DNA of 64,000 nt, taken from Candidula unifasciata. Its lineage: Eukaryota > Mollusca > Gastropoda > Stylommatophora > Geomitridae. Location: positions 2,460,910 to 2,524,909 of the forward strand of contig CAJHNH020000224.1 in assembly GCA_905116865.2 (NCBI GenBank), written 5' to 3'. Below the pieces are notes generated by a model. That model saw nothing but the letters and a program-made list of their open reading frames with translations, was not told where the DNA came from and searched no databases. The translations under genes were made by a program, and so were the position numbers. This document shows, one piece after another, positions 44,515 to 54,849 of the stretch. Each line of letters opens with the position of its first letter. Position 1 is the first letter of the stretch.

Positions 44515-44890
44515 CCTTCAACATCTGCCAAAGTCAAAGTGTCTGTCTCACAACACCAAGATCAAAATATATAAACCGTTGAAAGTACAAGCCATTGTAT
44601 TTGGCTCTGAAACTTGGAGCACAGCCAATAGAGATGAATCCGTATTACAGATTTTTTTAAACGGAGTCTTACAACAATTCTTTGGACCCATGAAAGATGC
44701 AGACAGCGGGTAACTGAAAGTAAGAAGCAACAACGAAATTCATAATCTGATTAAATCACATTGATCACTTGCATCATGACATCTAAAAGACTGAAAAGGC
44801 TGGGGCAGACTGAAAGAATGTCAGATGACAGAGAAGTAAAAATTGTACACACAAGGGAGATGAAAGGTCGTAGAACACGAAAAACGAAAA
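44515..44890 (+). mobile_element. LINE-2 reverse transcriptase C-terminal fragment
   Basis: Encodes NTKIKIYKPLKVQAIVFGSE, TWSTANRDESVLQIF and QQFFGPMKDADSG, then a frame-broken ERMSDDREVK region. This is the xTKxxIYKTLxxPVxxYGxETW block of LINE ORF2. Confidence 0.8.
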
Positions 44891-44894
44891 AAAT

Positions 44895-44972
44895 CAGTCA
44901 TCATGCGGATGCGAACTTACGACTTTCAGGTCTCAGGTGAGAGTCTAGCAGCTAAGCGATGGCGGCTCCTGG
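44895..44972 (-). mobile_element. tRNA-like SINE head
   Basis: Reverse complement CGCTTAGCTGCTAGACTCTC, then AAGTTCGCATCC in the B-box position. It does not fold as a full tRNA by eye, so a SINE head is more likely than a tRNA gene. Confidence 0.4.
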
Positions 44973-45333
44973 CAATGACAAAAGGTCAAGAATAAATCTA
45001 ACAACTGGCCCGATAAGTGATCCATTTGCCCAGACAGTTTAACCACAGCCAGCTTAAGTTAATCATGGACTAACTCGATCTCTGTAATATTGCAGTTGCC
45101 GGGCTCTGAACTAGGTAGTCCAGTACACTCAGAGACATAACACATAGATAATTTAAGTTGATTAAGGGGGGAATAAGTCAAAGTGCAATCCTCTGCAAGT
45201 TTCTACATTACAGAGGCCTACAAGAATTGATCTCATGAGAGTTCGCAAGAAGAATGAAGTGAAAGATTAATCTACGCAAACTGGTACAAATGTAACTGTC
45301 AATATAATAACTAGCGCTGATCAAGAGAGGAGC

Positions 45334-45530
45334 GACTGCCCGAATGGTTAGCACGCTGGGCTCTCCACTGGTTCGAATCCTCGGTAAGGCTGGGGATTTT
45401 TATTCTGTCGGGGGGAGGGGGGGCTGCACAGTCGTGGCGACAGCACGAGCCATGCGGCTGTAAATCCTCAGACTCACCTCCCCACAAGTAGTATAACAAG
45501 GGCAGTAACTGGCACCTAATCAAGAGGAAT
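45334..45530 (+). mobile_element. SINE-3 copy, tRNA-derived
   Basis: GAGGAGCGACTGCCCGAATG, A box TGGTTAGCACG, perfect B box GGTTCGAATCC, then GCTGGGGATTTTTATTCTGT as in the other SINE-3 copies. Confidence 0.85.
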
Positions 45531-45862
45531 CTGGAAGATGTGTGTACTGGTCATACACTTTACTAAAGAATAACAGATGAGATAGTCAGGCCATCTGATG
45601 AGAATTGCCTGGTACTAACAAGCACAGATAGATATGCTGGAGTAATACAATGGACGCAGATCAAGAGGAAGATCACACAGACAACAAAACGATGATATCA
45701 AGAACAGACTTACAAGAAATTAAGATCAACTTACAGAACGAATTGTAAAGAGCACCTAAAAGATTCTTACCTCCCTCTCCCATTTTCTTCCCTTCGAAGT
45801 AACTGGAGGACATGAATGGGAAGAAGAACCAGTTTTAGGAGAAATACAGAGACAGAGAGGGA

Positions 45863-45930
45863 GATGGGGGGGGGGGGGGGGGGGGGGGAGTGTGAGAGAG
45901 AGAGAAAGAGAAGGAGAGAGGGAGAAATAT
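45863..45930. repeat. Poly(G) run followed by (GA)-rich tract
   Basis: About 22 G, then GAGAGAGAGA-type sequence. Confidence 0.95.
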
Positions 45931-46102
45931 GCTCTCCTGACATAATTGAAGGTTACAACATCGCTACTGTTTGTTTCCTTTAAGGATGATTTGCGAAGAA
46001 ATAGTTGGAAGCGGGGAAAATGTGGCTTTACAGACGAACGACAAAAATATCCTTGATAGGTAGAAACAACAATAAAGAACAATAAAGATGTAGCTAAATA
46101 AA

Positions 46103-46325
46103 AAAAGTTAAATGCATATCTTTTACAGAACGTTGCATAACCACCCCCATGCATTTGTGTGTGTGTGTAGTTGCTGTGGCTTTTCTAGATACATTTACGT
46201 TCAGCAGTTTGTCACTGCTTAGTAAACGGTCGGCTCTCGAAACCAATGCAAGACGGTCTGCTGGCAAATCGCCTGCAGCTGGGATCGAACCCAGCATTAC
46301 CAAACACGTTCGCAACGTCTAAGTC
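46103..46325 (-). mobile_element. SINE-1 copy, inverted
   Basis: Reverse complement has B box GGTTCGATCCCAGCTGCAGG, the SINE-1 body and the GATATGCATTTAAC end. A TG run is inserted near 46155. Confidence 0.85.
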
Positions 46326-46379
46326 TTAAAAAAAAAACTTATTAACATAGAGAACTGATTGTCTACAACATAAAAAGAC

Positions 46380-47056
46380 AATCAACATTCTCTGGTCATG
46401 TCATGAGGAGGAGAAAACTGGAGAAACGATGCTGGACAGTTTGACATCATGTCATGAGGAGGAGAAAACTGGAGAAACGATGCTGGACAGTTTGACATCA
46501 TGTCATGAGGAGGAGAAAACTGGACAAACGATGCTGGACAGTTTGACATCATGTCATGAGGAGGAGAAAACTGGAGAAACGATGCTGGACAGTTTGACAT
46601 CATGTCATGAAAAGGAGAAAACTGGAGAAACGATGCTGGACAGTTTGACATCATGTCATGAGGAGGAGAAAACTGGAGAAACGATGCTGGACGGTTGGAC
46701 ATCATGGCATGAGGAGGAGAAAACTGGAGAAACGATGCTGGACAGTTTGACATCATGTCATGAAAAGGAGAAAACTGGAGAAACGATGCTGGACAGTTTG
46801 ACATCATGGCATGAGGAGGAGAAAACTGGAGAAACGATGCTGGACAGTTTGACATCATGTCATGAGGAGGAGAAAACTGGAGAAACGATGCTGGACAGTT
46901 TGACATCATGGCATGGAAGATAATCTGTATCAGAAGTGAAAGAAAGTACACGAGACAGTAGGCTGTGGAGAGACGTGACCACCTATGCAACAAACTACGA
47001 GAAGAGGAAGGAGAAGAAAACAAAGAAAAAGAAGACGATGGAAGAACACCTATACC
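46380..47056 (+). mobile_element. LINE-3 C-terminal region containing an expanded minisatellite
   Basis: The left edge encodes [11 protein letters not shown] (the GHVMRRExLE motif) and the right edge, after MLDSLTSWHG, continues with a RLWRDVTTYATNYEK trace, as at the ends of LINE-3-type ORF2. Between them the sequence has expanded into a tandem array. Confidence 0.8.
46397..46922 (+). repeat. Minisatellite, 51-bp unit, about 10 copies
   Basis: Unit CATCATGTCATGAGGAGGAG, AAAACTGGAGAAACGATGCT, GGACAGTTTGA. The period is a multiple of three, so several frames are open through the array on both strands (164 codons plus, 227 codons minus); they are not believed to be genes. Confidence 0.97.
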
Positions 47057-47059
47057 ACT

Positions 47060-47765
47060 GATCATACATATATTTTTTCCATTTGTTTCTGAATGTCATT
47101 AATGAAAAGTGTTATCTTTTTTCAGACCTACAAAAAGTTTATATAAATTTAACTAACTAACTTTGTTTCAGAGACTTCTTAATGTTTTCCCAACTACAAA
47201 TATAAGTGACATTCAACCCAACAGGACCGCACAACGAGCAATCATTCGGATGAGACTCGCCCAGCCGTAAGTCCCAGACACCCTGTTCAACTGTTAGGTT
47301 ATATTAAGGCTCCCAACAATAGCCGGGAGACGGATATGTGATGTAGCAGAAACCTGCAAAAACATTAACACATGCATCATCCAAGCTACCAAAGAAGCAC
47401 AATACAGATACATAAATAATAAATTCTGTCCGTATTCCATAGTCATGGATTTCAAGCTGTACGATAGACATGGCCAATGAGACACCTTTTTTTGGTGGTG
47501 CCTAGTTGACCATGTATCTTAGTGCACTTGTATTCATGGCGAGGCGCAGACGCCGTCTGGAGGTGACAGGTTCAATTCCCGGCACGGTAACTATAGCTTT
47601 CGATTTTTATGTTGTCTAGTGTGTTCTTCTATCTTTCTATTTCTTTATATGAGTGCCGTTCACAATACTTTCTGTTACTTGATTAATTCATACAGATACA
47701 TAGAACCACGACACTGGGCTACAACTTGGTATCAGCAAGACAACAAAAAAGAAGAGCAAGAAAAA
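47060..47765. other. Unannotated stretch
   Basis: A B-box-like GGTTCAATTCCC at about 47568 suggests another SINE head; otherwise nothing recognised. Confidence 0.4.
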
Positions 47766-47769
47766 GTAG

Positions 47770-48147
47770 AAAAAGCAGTTTTTTTTTAAAAACGGATCAA
47801 CATCAGGACACACGGGTGTAACCCGTAAGTGCGCCGTTCTTCTTCTAACTCAAGTCTTGTGTTCCAAGAAGCCCAGCACAGTGCACCGGCGAGGACCCTA
47901 AAATACTTTAGGTAGATTTTTGTCTCTAAATTTTGCCCGGGCAGCGCTGTTAGGCTACTCTTTTCGATTTCCAACTGCCATGGAATTTTTTACGTGTGCA
48001 TCAATGAACACGGGCGTCCGATTTCACTACCCAGAGACCAGAGGAATTAATTGAAGTCTTTCCACGTGAAAAAAACCCCCGCGCTTACCGGGGATTGACA
48101 CCGGAACCTCTAGCACTGGAGGTGGATAACATGCAGCCCCCTAGAAG
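47770..48147 (-). mobile_element. SINE-4 copy, tRNA-derived, inverted
   Basis: Reverse complement: GGGGCTGCATGTTATCCACC, GTTCCGGTGTCAATCCCCGG, TTCCACGTGG, GTAGTGAAATCGGACGCCCG, then TGCACTGTGCTGGGCTTC. Full-length relative to 49052-49385. Confidence 0.85.
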
Positions 48148-48359
48148 AAGAAGATGACTATAGCCGGGGTGGGGCTTCAAAAAAATTGCGTCCTATATTA
48201 TGTGATTTTTAAAGTACATACACGGCGGAAATTTAAGTTTTACTGTACCGCTCCATCTAAATTTCAGCTGACGTCACAGATCACGCAGGCTAACAAAAGT
48301 GTTCACTTCATTGAACATTTGGGTGTGCCGTTTATACTTTATCATGAAAATATAAAGAA

Positions 48360-48470
48360 CTAAACAAAAATGCCAAACCAGCCAGCTTGACATTATCACA
48401 AACGACAAGTGAACGTTACGATTAGATAGCCTTCATCAGCACATTACATAAATATACACCACCACAAATA
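48360..48470 (-). repeat. Copy of the 123-bp dispersed repeat E
   Basis: The reverse complement ends TGTGCTGATGAAGGCT to GTGATAATGTCAAGCTGG, like 51833-51955 and 54718-54845. Confidence 0.5.
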
Positions 48471-48979
48471 CGAACGATAATACAAACCAATCACGTACAA
48501 TTATAATACCCACAAGTTAGACGGGCACAAGCATATAGTTGCAGTTCTGGGAGGGCGGGGAACGCCAGCGAGGTGAAATTAGTGATCTGCAGTGTGTGGG
48601 GGTAGGGAGGATCAAATCCGGATATTCCAGCTCCGACACTGACACCCCCCCCCCCCCCTCCCGCACGCCTCTCTCTGTCAGATATGGACAAAGCTGATTT
48701 CCCCCTTGAGTCGTATAAGACAGATCGAACAACTTACTGCACGCATTTTCTCACTAGATCTTCTCAGCGGTGCTTGAGGGGACACGGTGACATGTGGCAT
48801 GTAAAGGACAGCTGTCACACAGTTGGTGTTGCAGGCGCATGTCGACAATTCAAAGCGTGTGTGGTGTCTCCCCCCCCCCCCCCACCCCTCAATCCAATTA
48901 GCATAAGTTTGCCACTTTTATTTCCCGTGACACTGGCAAGTATCTATTATAGACAGGGTAGACCTGGAGCAACTCAAGT

Positions 48980-48983
<4 letters not shown>

Positions 48984-49046
<63 letters not shown>
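48984..49046. repeat. (AT)n microsatellite
   Basis: About 31 TA units, directly next to the SINE-4 3' end. Confidence 0.96.
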
Positions 49047-49049
<3 letters not shown>

Positions 49050-49051
49050 AT

Positions 49052-49385
49052 CATGGCACACAGATGTAACCCATAAGTGCTCCGTTCTACTTCTAACTCA
49101 AACCTGAGTCTGGAGAATCTCAACGCAGTGCACGAACTTCGCAGCACTCTGTGTAGGTTTTTTAACTCCAAATTTTGCCCGACAGCGCCGTTAGACTACT
49201 CTTTTCGATTTCCAAATGCCAACGGATTTTTTTTAACGTGCGCAATAATACACAAGGGCGTCCGATCTTACTACCAGAGACCAGGGGAAATTACTAGAAG
49301 TCCACGTGGAAGAAATCCCAGCCTTCACCGGGGCCTGAACCCGGGACCTCCAACACTAGAGGCGGACGCCATGCATCGAGACCAC
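49052..49385 (-). mobile_element. SINE-4 copy, tRNA-derived, inverted
   Basis: Reverse complement: GGTCTCGATGCATGGCGTCC, GGAGGTCCCGGGTTCAGGCC, CTTCCACGTGGACTTCTAGT, GGTAGTAAGATCGGACGCCC. Confidence 0.85.
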
Positions 49386-49689
49386 TCAGATAAATTGCAT
49401 TTACCATACGCGGCATAAGTAATGGTTACGCAAAAGTAACGAATGCATGCGACTGTAAAATATGATATCTACTGAGGCATATACGACCTTTTAAAAGCAC
49501 ATGGATTACATTAAGTCACTTTGCGTCAGTGTCTCGTATTAGCACGCATATTAGCAAGTTAACCTCCAGGCGTGCATTTCCATAGGCTATGGTAGGTTCT
49601 TACCTTAACTAGGCCAAGCCTGTAAATTTAAATGATTTCTTCTGTTTCATGTCCACATGTAGGTTTCTATTTAAATGCTGTATATATAC

Positions 49690-50030
49690 CCCGTCGGCGT
49701 CTGCGGCGTTGCGAACGCGTTTCGTAATGCCGGGTTTTGTTTTTGATCCTAGCTATAATGAATTTGACCGCCGACCGCCTTGTAGTGGAGTGGTACTGAG
49801 AGCTGAAAGTAAGGTTTACTAGTGTGGGACAAGAAAACGAAAACACCGACCAATGAAGCTGAAGTGACAAGATCGGGTAACCGGATGAACGAATTAGATT
49901 TCATTAGAAAGGAACAGATGAAATGGTTCGGCTATCTAACTCAGCTACCAAGAGACAGTATACCACAATCAGCAGTGACGTTCAGACCAAATTTAAATCG
50001 AAACAGAGGCTGACGATTGATATTCAGAGA
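49690..50030 (+). mobile_element. SINE-1 5' fragment followed by a LINE C-terminal fragment
   Basis: 49690-49830: GTCGGCGTCTGCGGCGTTGC to a disrupted B box. 49860-50030 encodes IRKEQMKWFGYLTQLPRDSI, the RxxxMxWFGHLxRM motif of LINE ORF2. Confidence 0.65.
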
Positions 50031-50334
50031 GGCATCTAAACAAAACTGTATTTTTAAAGCTTCGACCACGGAGATGAAACCGATCTCTCTATCGCGGATA
50101 TCAAATGTTGCTCTTGCAATCAAAACATAAAGCCAGACAGCTGGCGCACACACCACACTCTTGGCCACGGAGGTAGTGCAAATAAATCAGACCACGAATA
50201 TAACCGAAGATTACTGGTAGCTGTGCTGCCAACAGCAGATCAAACGAGCTCAAGTTTTTGATTTTCTTCCAGAACGGAACCATTTACATTGTTTGGTGTC
50301 TTTGGTCCAGCATAAATCCGAAAGCGTTCATCTA

Positions 50335-50626
50335 CCGCCGTGTGCGTTCTAAGGCCCCATTGAAGGGGAAAACAAGAATAGACCCACTGCCTCCCCAAAA
50401 GCGTGTCGTAAGAGTCGACTAATTGGGGAGCTTCCTTTGAAGTCGGAGTGCATCTGCCGGAGAGGCAAGGAACCAACAGCCTGTATTCAAGAGAATGAGA
50501 TCTGTAAAACTGATGCACACGCAACACTCAGGTTCTGGAGCAGGACTGCAGTTCAGTAGTGGACGAGCAACCAGAACTTTCCGCCAGAGTGTACAGCTGG
50601 TGAACGTGAAGAAGAAAGAAGAAGCC
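50335..50626 (+). mobile_element. SINE-2 copy with short target duplication
   Basis: Well preserved, ends GTGAAGAAGAAAGAAGAAG. Direct repeats TTCATCTA at 50327-50334 and 50627-50634. Confidence 0.9.
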
Positions 50627-50949
50627 TTCATCTAAAAATTTGTATTTTTTCATATGTATTTCTATTATGCCTTTTATTGTTATTGTTACTACTTTGTGTG
50701 TTCCCTTGTGATTCGTTTCACATTACTCATATTCCGGCAGTCACAGACCTGACAGGAGCCTTGCCAATCACACTCACTGTTAACATGTTTCCCTACAGCA
50801 CAGCAGTGTCTAAGATTCTTCTTGCAGTGCTGTTCGTCAATAACGACTACGGTTGAAATGTTCGACTGCTTCTGTGCATGTCCATTTCCCCACCCCTTCT
50901 CCTTTCTCTAATCGAGTTTCCTAGTCATGGCATGGGTAAAAATAACGTA

Positions 50950-51290
50950 ACATAAACACTAGCTCCTTTCTGACTGGTAGTTCTTGAACCTTTCACCTTG
51001 GCACAAGGTTACGGGGGTGTTCCGCAACGCTGTGATATCGTGTGCATGCCAGCACTTTTAACGCTAAAAAAAACATTTCTAACACAACCTCCATAGAGAG
51101 TGCTGCAAACTATGCCACAGGCATTCTCTTTCTCGGAATGAAAACGTAAATGCAAGACATCAGAGAAAGCAAACAGAGTGGGACACCCATAACCTTCAGG
51201 AAAGTCGACCAGCCCAACAAACTTGTGAATGAAAAGCGACCTACTCTTTGTAGGGAGATTAACGCGAACCTAACCCGTGGTATGTGTTCA
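50950..51290 (+). repeat. Dispersed repeat, shared with 34235-34615
   Basis: Same blocks in the same order as the 34235 copy; ends with AGGGAGATTAACGCGAACCT (34590 has GGGGAGACTGACGTCAAACT). Confidence 0.8.
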
Positions 51291-51380
51291 GTGACAATGG
51301 GTAGGCGGAGAGACAGACAGGCTGAGAGTTAATGATAGTTAGGTAGATACTATTTAAGACAGATACCAGAGCTGTACAAA

Positions 51381-51660
51381 CCTGGCAAATAACCTCGTCT
51401 GCAAGAATGCCTGCTGTATAAAGCTGAATGTCGCCAGTTTTAGTCACAAAGGAAATCTTGTTATCACCTGCTACGGTCAACAGATCAACAGACGGCTAAC
51501 ACGAAATATGTCAAAGTGCCGTAACCGTGATAGTTTCACCGTTTGCCACCAATCACCTGACTATACAGGGTCACCTTGGAGCACCAGCGGCTGTACTCTG
51601 GGTTATCTTTCTGCTGGAGGAGGATTATGTGCTGAATGGGGTTGTCGGCTCCAAAACGTC
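51381..51660 (-). other. Coding-like stretch, unrecognised; possible orphan exons or pseudogene
   Basis: Two open segments with ordinary amino-acid composition. About 51660-51562 reads RFGADNPIQHIILLQQKDNP, EYSRWCSKVTLYSQ, between an AG and a CAG/GTGATT. About 51500-51381 reads PSVDLLTVAGDNKISFVTKT, GDIQLYTAGILADEVICQ, between TGTTAG and CAG/GTTTGT. They are separated by only about 60 bases. I do not recognise the protein. They could be two exons of a minus-strand gene, a diverged retrocopy, or part of an unknown transposon. Confidence 0.3.
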
Positions 51661-51684
51661 TAGTTAGGAAACTGTATAGGTTTA

Positions 51685-52245
51685 GTTTACAGAAGCTAGC
51701 ACCACATGTGATTAATGTTTCTCCACTTTCATGTCGCATCGATAAAGTAAAAATTAGCAGTAGGTACTTTATTATTAATTCACTCCAAACGAAGGAAATC
51801 CGGGAGTCCCATAAAGTCCAATATTCTAGGGGATGTGAGATAAATGACTGTGTGTGTTCTTGTTTGTGATTGTAATACTGTCTATTCACATCATGTGCTG
51901 ATGAAAGCTTTTAAGTTGCAATGGTAACTTTTTGTGAGTGATTATGATAATGTGAACAGAAGCTAGCACCATATGTGATTGTTTCTCCACTTTCATGTCG
52001 CAACGATAAAGTAAAAATTTAGCAGTAGGTACTTTATTATTAATTCACTCCAAACGAAGGAAATCCATGAGTTCCATAAAGTCCAATATTCTAGGGGTGC
52101 TATGGGTCAGGATTAAGAGTTAGGGTTTGTCGGTATCTATGAGGCAAAGCTCCTAACTCATAACATCCTGAGAATATTGGACTTTTCCTGAAACTCTAGG
52201 ATTTCCTTTGTCTGGGGTGAACTGAACATAAAGTACCGGAGTACT
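51685..52245 (+). repeat. Composite repeat: R, E, R, then inverted R
   Basis: R (about 147 bp; GAAGCTAGCACCACATGTGA to CCAATATTCTAGG) occurs at 51685-51831 and 51958-52101. E (123 bp, GGATGTGAGATAAATGACTG to GATAATGTGAA) lies between them and also occurs alone at 54718-54845. 52170-52243 is an inverted partial R, forming a hairpin with the second R. Confidence 0.85.
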
Positions 52246-52246
52246 T

Positions 52247-52290
52247 TATTAACTGCTGGAGTTTACAGCAAGTGGACATGAAGAAGAAGA
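52247..52290 (+). mobile_element. SINE-2 3' tip
   Basis: CTGCTGGAGTTTACAGC then GAAGAAGAAG. Confidence 0.5.
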
Positions 52291-52739
52291 TCACAACTGT
52301 TACATCAGCTCCTTTTGTCCCATGGTGTTATCTAAAACCCTTCAGTCCAAACACAAAATTACCGATAGCAAACTTTTTTGTTAGTTGTTGCTTTGAAGGC
52401 TTTAGAGAAATACTTGCTTGGGATGGAAACAGATAAACAACTGACATTCCTAGACTGACATCTGCTGACAGAGACTGATCACTTATGATCTAGCTTAAGT
52501 GCTATAATGCCAACTGTGTTATAACTTAATCTATATGGTGTCTGGTTTGGAGCAGACAGTGATAATGACTCTCCAGTCACTTGTCAGAGGATATAAGTTG
52601 GCATTGCTACTTGCTGCACAGCTGTTAAAGTGTCTACATACAAGCACTGCTTCAGCGGTCCCTGGTAGTCAGTGTGTTTTGGATATTTTCTCTGGGAGAT
52701 ATGGGTGCACTGGGAAATAAACATGAAGACTGACTGACT

Positions 52740-52870
52740 GGTGCTCCACCACTGGGTGGCGACTTGAGGCATGACAAGTCAGGCGTGGTCAAGGCCATCT
52801 GGGAGCAAGTGAACAATGCTTGAGCACGAACAGGTTATGCTGTGGAGAGTTTTGAGTGCCATTTCGTCAG
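52740..52870 (+). mobile_element. LINE-5 fragment (RNase H end)
   Basis: GCTCCACCACTGGGTGGCGA and CATGACAAGTCAGGCGTGGT match 27900-27945; TTTTGAGTGCCATTTCGTCA and CTCAACTC continue the LINE-5 3' end. Confidence 0.6.
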
Positions 52871-53084
52871 TTCTGGACTCAACTCTGTATACATCTTTCT
52901 GTCTTCTCCGTCTCTTTTGCCAAGGTTATCCAACCCAAACTCAATTTCTCTATTCCATCTCTTCTGTTATGTTATCACAATTAACATCACTGCACACGGG
53001 CATTCCCATGTGTGCTCTGTCATCTGTTGCAGCAGCAACTACAAGGTACCTACTTGTATCAATTGTTCCAATGTCTTCTGCCCT

Positions 53085-53335
53085 TCTAGTCCCCAATGGA
53101 GCATAGGTCCTTAACCATCTCACACCAAGTCATTCTATCCTTCACTATTGCATGCAGCTCTCTCCATCTTTTTAACTTCTCTAGCTCCCTTCTCTAGGTG
53201 TTTTTTTAGTCTTCCTTTACTTCTATGCCCCTGTGGGTTCCAGTGCAAAGACATTCGTTATATTGTTCTCAGGTTGTCTCAATGTGTGTCCTATACAATC
53301 CCAGCGTCTCTTCTTCATATCTTGGTCCATTTAGA
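53085..53335 (-). mobile_element. LINE-6 C-terminal fragment
   Basis: The reverse complement reads KKRRWDCIGHTLRQPENNIT, later VKKMERAA and NDLV traces, with frameshifts. Homologous to 40036-40380. Confidence 0.75.
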
Positions 53336-53503
53336 GTTGGTTAATATAATGTCATATCTCAGCCTCTGTACAGGGTTTCCTGGACTTAACGACTGAGTTC
53401 TGCCCAACTGGTCGTAACTTTAATTTATATTTCTTAACATATTTTCATGCAAAAAAGTTTAAATTTTGTTTAAAAAAAAACTGTGTGTGTATAATTAGTG
53501 TAC

Positions 53504-54035
53504 ATCATCATCATCTTGTAGCAGATCCTTTGTAGAACGTCGCTCATCACTGCCTGCCTGAAAGAAACTTGGTTTCTCACCAGCTCTCCCACCTTATGTA
53601 CTTTCATATTCAAAGAGTCATATCCTGTGCCCATCTTCATGCTGGTCGGCCCCTGCTTTTCCTTCCTGGTACCATGTCTTCTGCTATTAATTTGTCCAAT
53701 CCTACGTGGCGCTTGAAATGACCAAAAGATTTCAGCTTCCAAGACAGGATGCTGTTTATTAGCCAATCTTCCTTGATGTTCAGATCTTTTTTAATGTCAG
53801 TATTTCTTCATCCATAGTTTTTCTGAGAATTTTTTGATAGCATTTCAGCTGAAAGGCGCCTATTTTCTTTCTCAAGGACTGGGAGATAGTCCATGACTCA
53901 CATCCGTATGTTGCTGCATTTTCCATTTTGATTTCCTTGCTGGTGCTCAACCACAGACTTTTATTGCTGTTTAATCTTTGAATTGCTATGGCCATCCCCC
54001 TTTTGATTTCTGTCAAACAGCCACCATTGCTATTT
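53504..54035 (-). mobile_element. LINE-A reverse transcriptase C-terminal region, degenerate
   Basis: 54016-53780 encodes [35 protein letters not shown]; after a frame change, 53766-53504 encodes INSRRHGTRKEKQGP and FRQAVMSDVLQRICYKMMMM, ending in a GATGATGATG tail. Homologous to 4255-4720 and 63010-63340. Confidence 0.85.
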
Positions 54036-54049
54036 ATTATAGAGCCTTG

Positions 54050-54715
54050 TAATTATTGTACATAATGTGAAAAATACATAAGTAGATTACTGAATAAGTC
54101 TCGAACCGTTTGAGCCTACTGATGTAGCTATCTATCTTTATTTACTGTTTTTGTTTATTATATTTTTAAAGGCCATTAGTGCTGGTGGTCATAAGTCGGG
54201 GAGAAGGTGTACTAGTGACAAATGCTTAGCTATAAACAGTTAACATTCTTTACCACAATTTAATGTTGCCGTAAGCCTAAACACAACCCCAGCAAGCTAG
54301 TCACAAGGGCAATAAAATGCACCAAGTGTCTTACACCCGGATCAATAGCTGTCAATGTTACACCAACTAAACCATAAATTGCACACTTGCTACATCAAAG
54401 TCCCCTGACGACCTATAAAGTGTGGATCAAATCTAAACATGATATCTCTATAGTGTAAATCAAATATAAACAAACATAAAATTAATACCACATAATTCTG
54501 TATTTGTAATAAAATCATTCCTTTTTTATATACTTCTTCTGTATGTAGAAGAAGAATCAGAAAAAAAGAAATAATTTCCACTTATCTGTATACTGCCTTA
54601 TTTATATTCAGATGACATTAAATTAAACCTTACTGTAAACTCCACAAGCACAAATATTTTTAAACTATTAAGATGTCTCAGAGCTTTAACTGGCCAGACA
54701 CATGGGTATTACTTG
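54050..54715. other. AT-rich stretch without recognised feature
   Basis: No coding or repeat feature recognised. Confidence 0.45.
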
Positions 54716-54717
54716 AG

Positions 54718-54845
54718 GGGATGTGAGATAAATGACTGTGTGTGTTCTTCTTTGTGATTGTAATACTGTCTATTCACATCATGGGCTGATAAAAGCTTTT
54801 AAAGTTGCAATGGTCACTTTTTGTGAGTGATTATGATAATGTGAA
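54718..54845 (+). repeat. Dispersed repeat E, solo copy
   Basis: Nearly identical to 51833-51955, without the flanking R repeats. Confidence 0.85.
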
Positions 54846-54849
54846 GCTG

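Noticed and set aside
45340..45420. tRNA gene with a perfect B box
   Set aside because: The same head with its body repeats at 28700 and 41465, so it is a SINE; no convincing full cloverleaf could be drawn.
46382..47065. 227-codon minus-strand frame as a gene
   Set aside because: It reads through the 51-bp minisatellite on the strand opposite to the LINE fragment; no domain, start context or splice signal supports it.
52816..53114. Plus-strand frames of 90-96 codons
   Set aside because: They overlap LINE-5 and inverted LINE-6 remnants and lack a recognisable domain.
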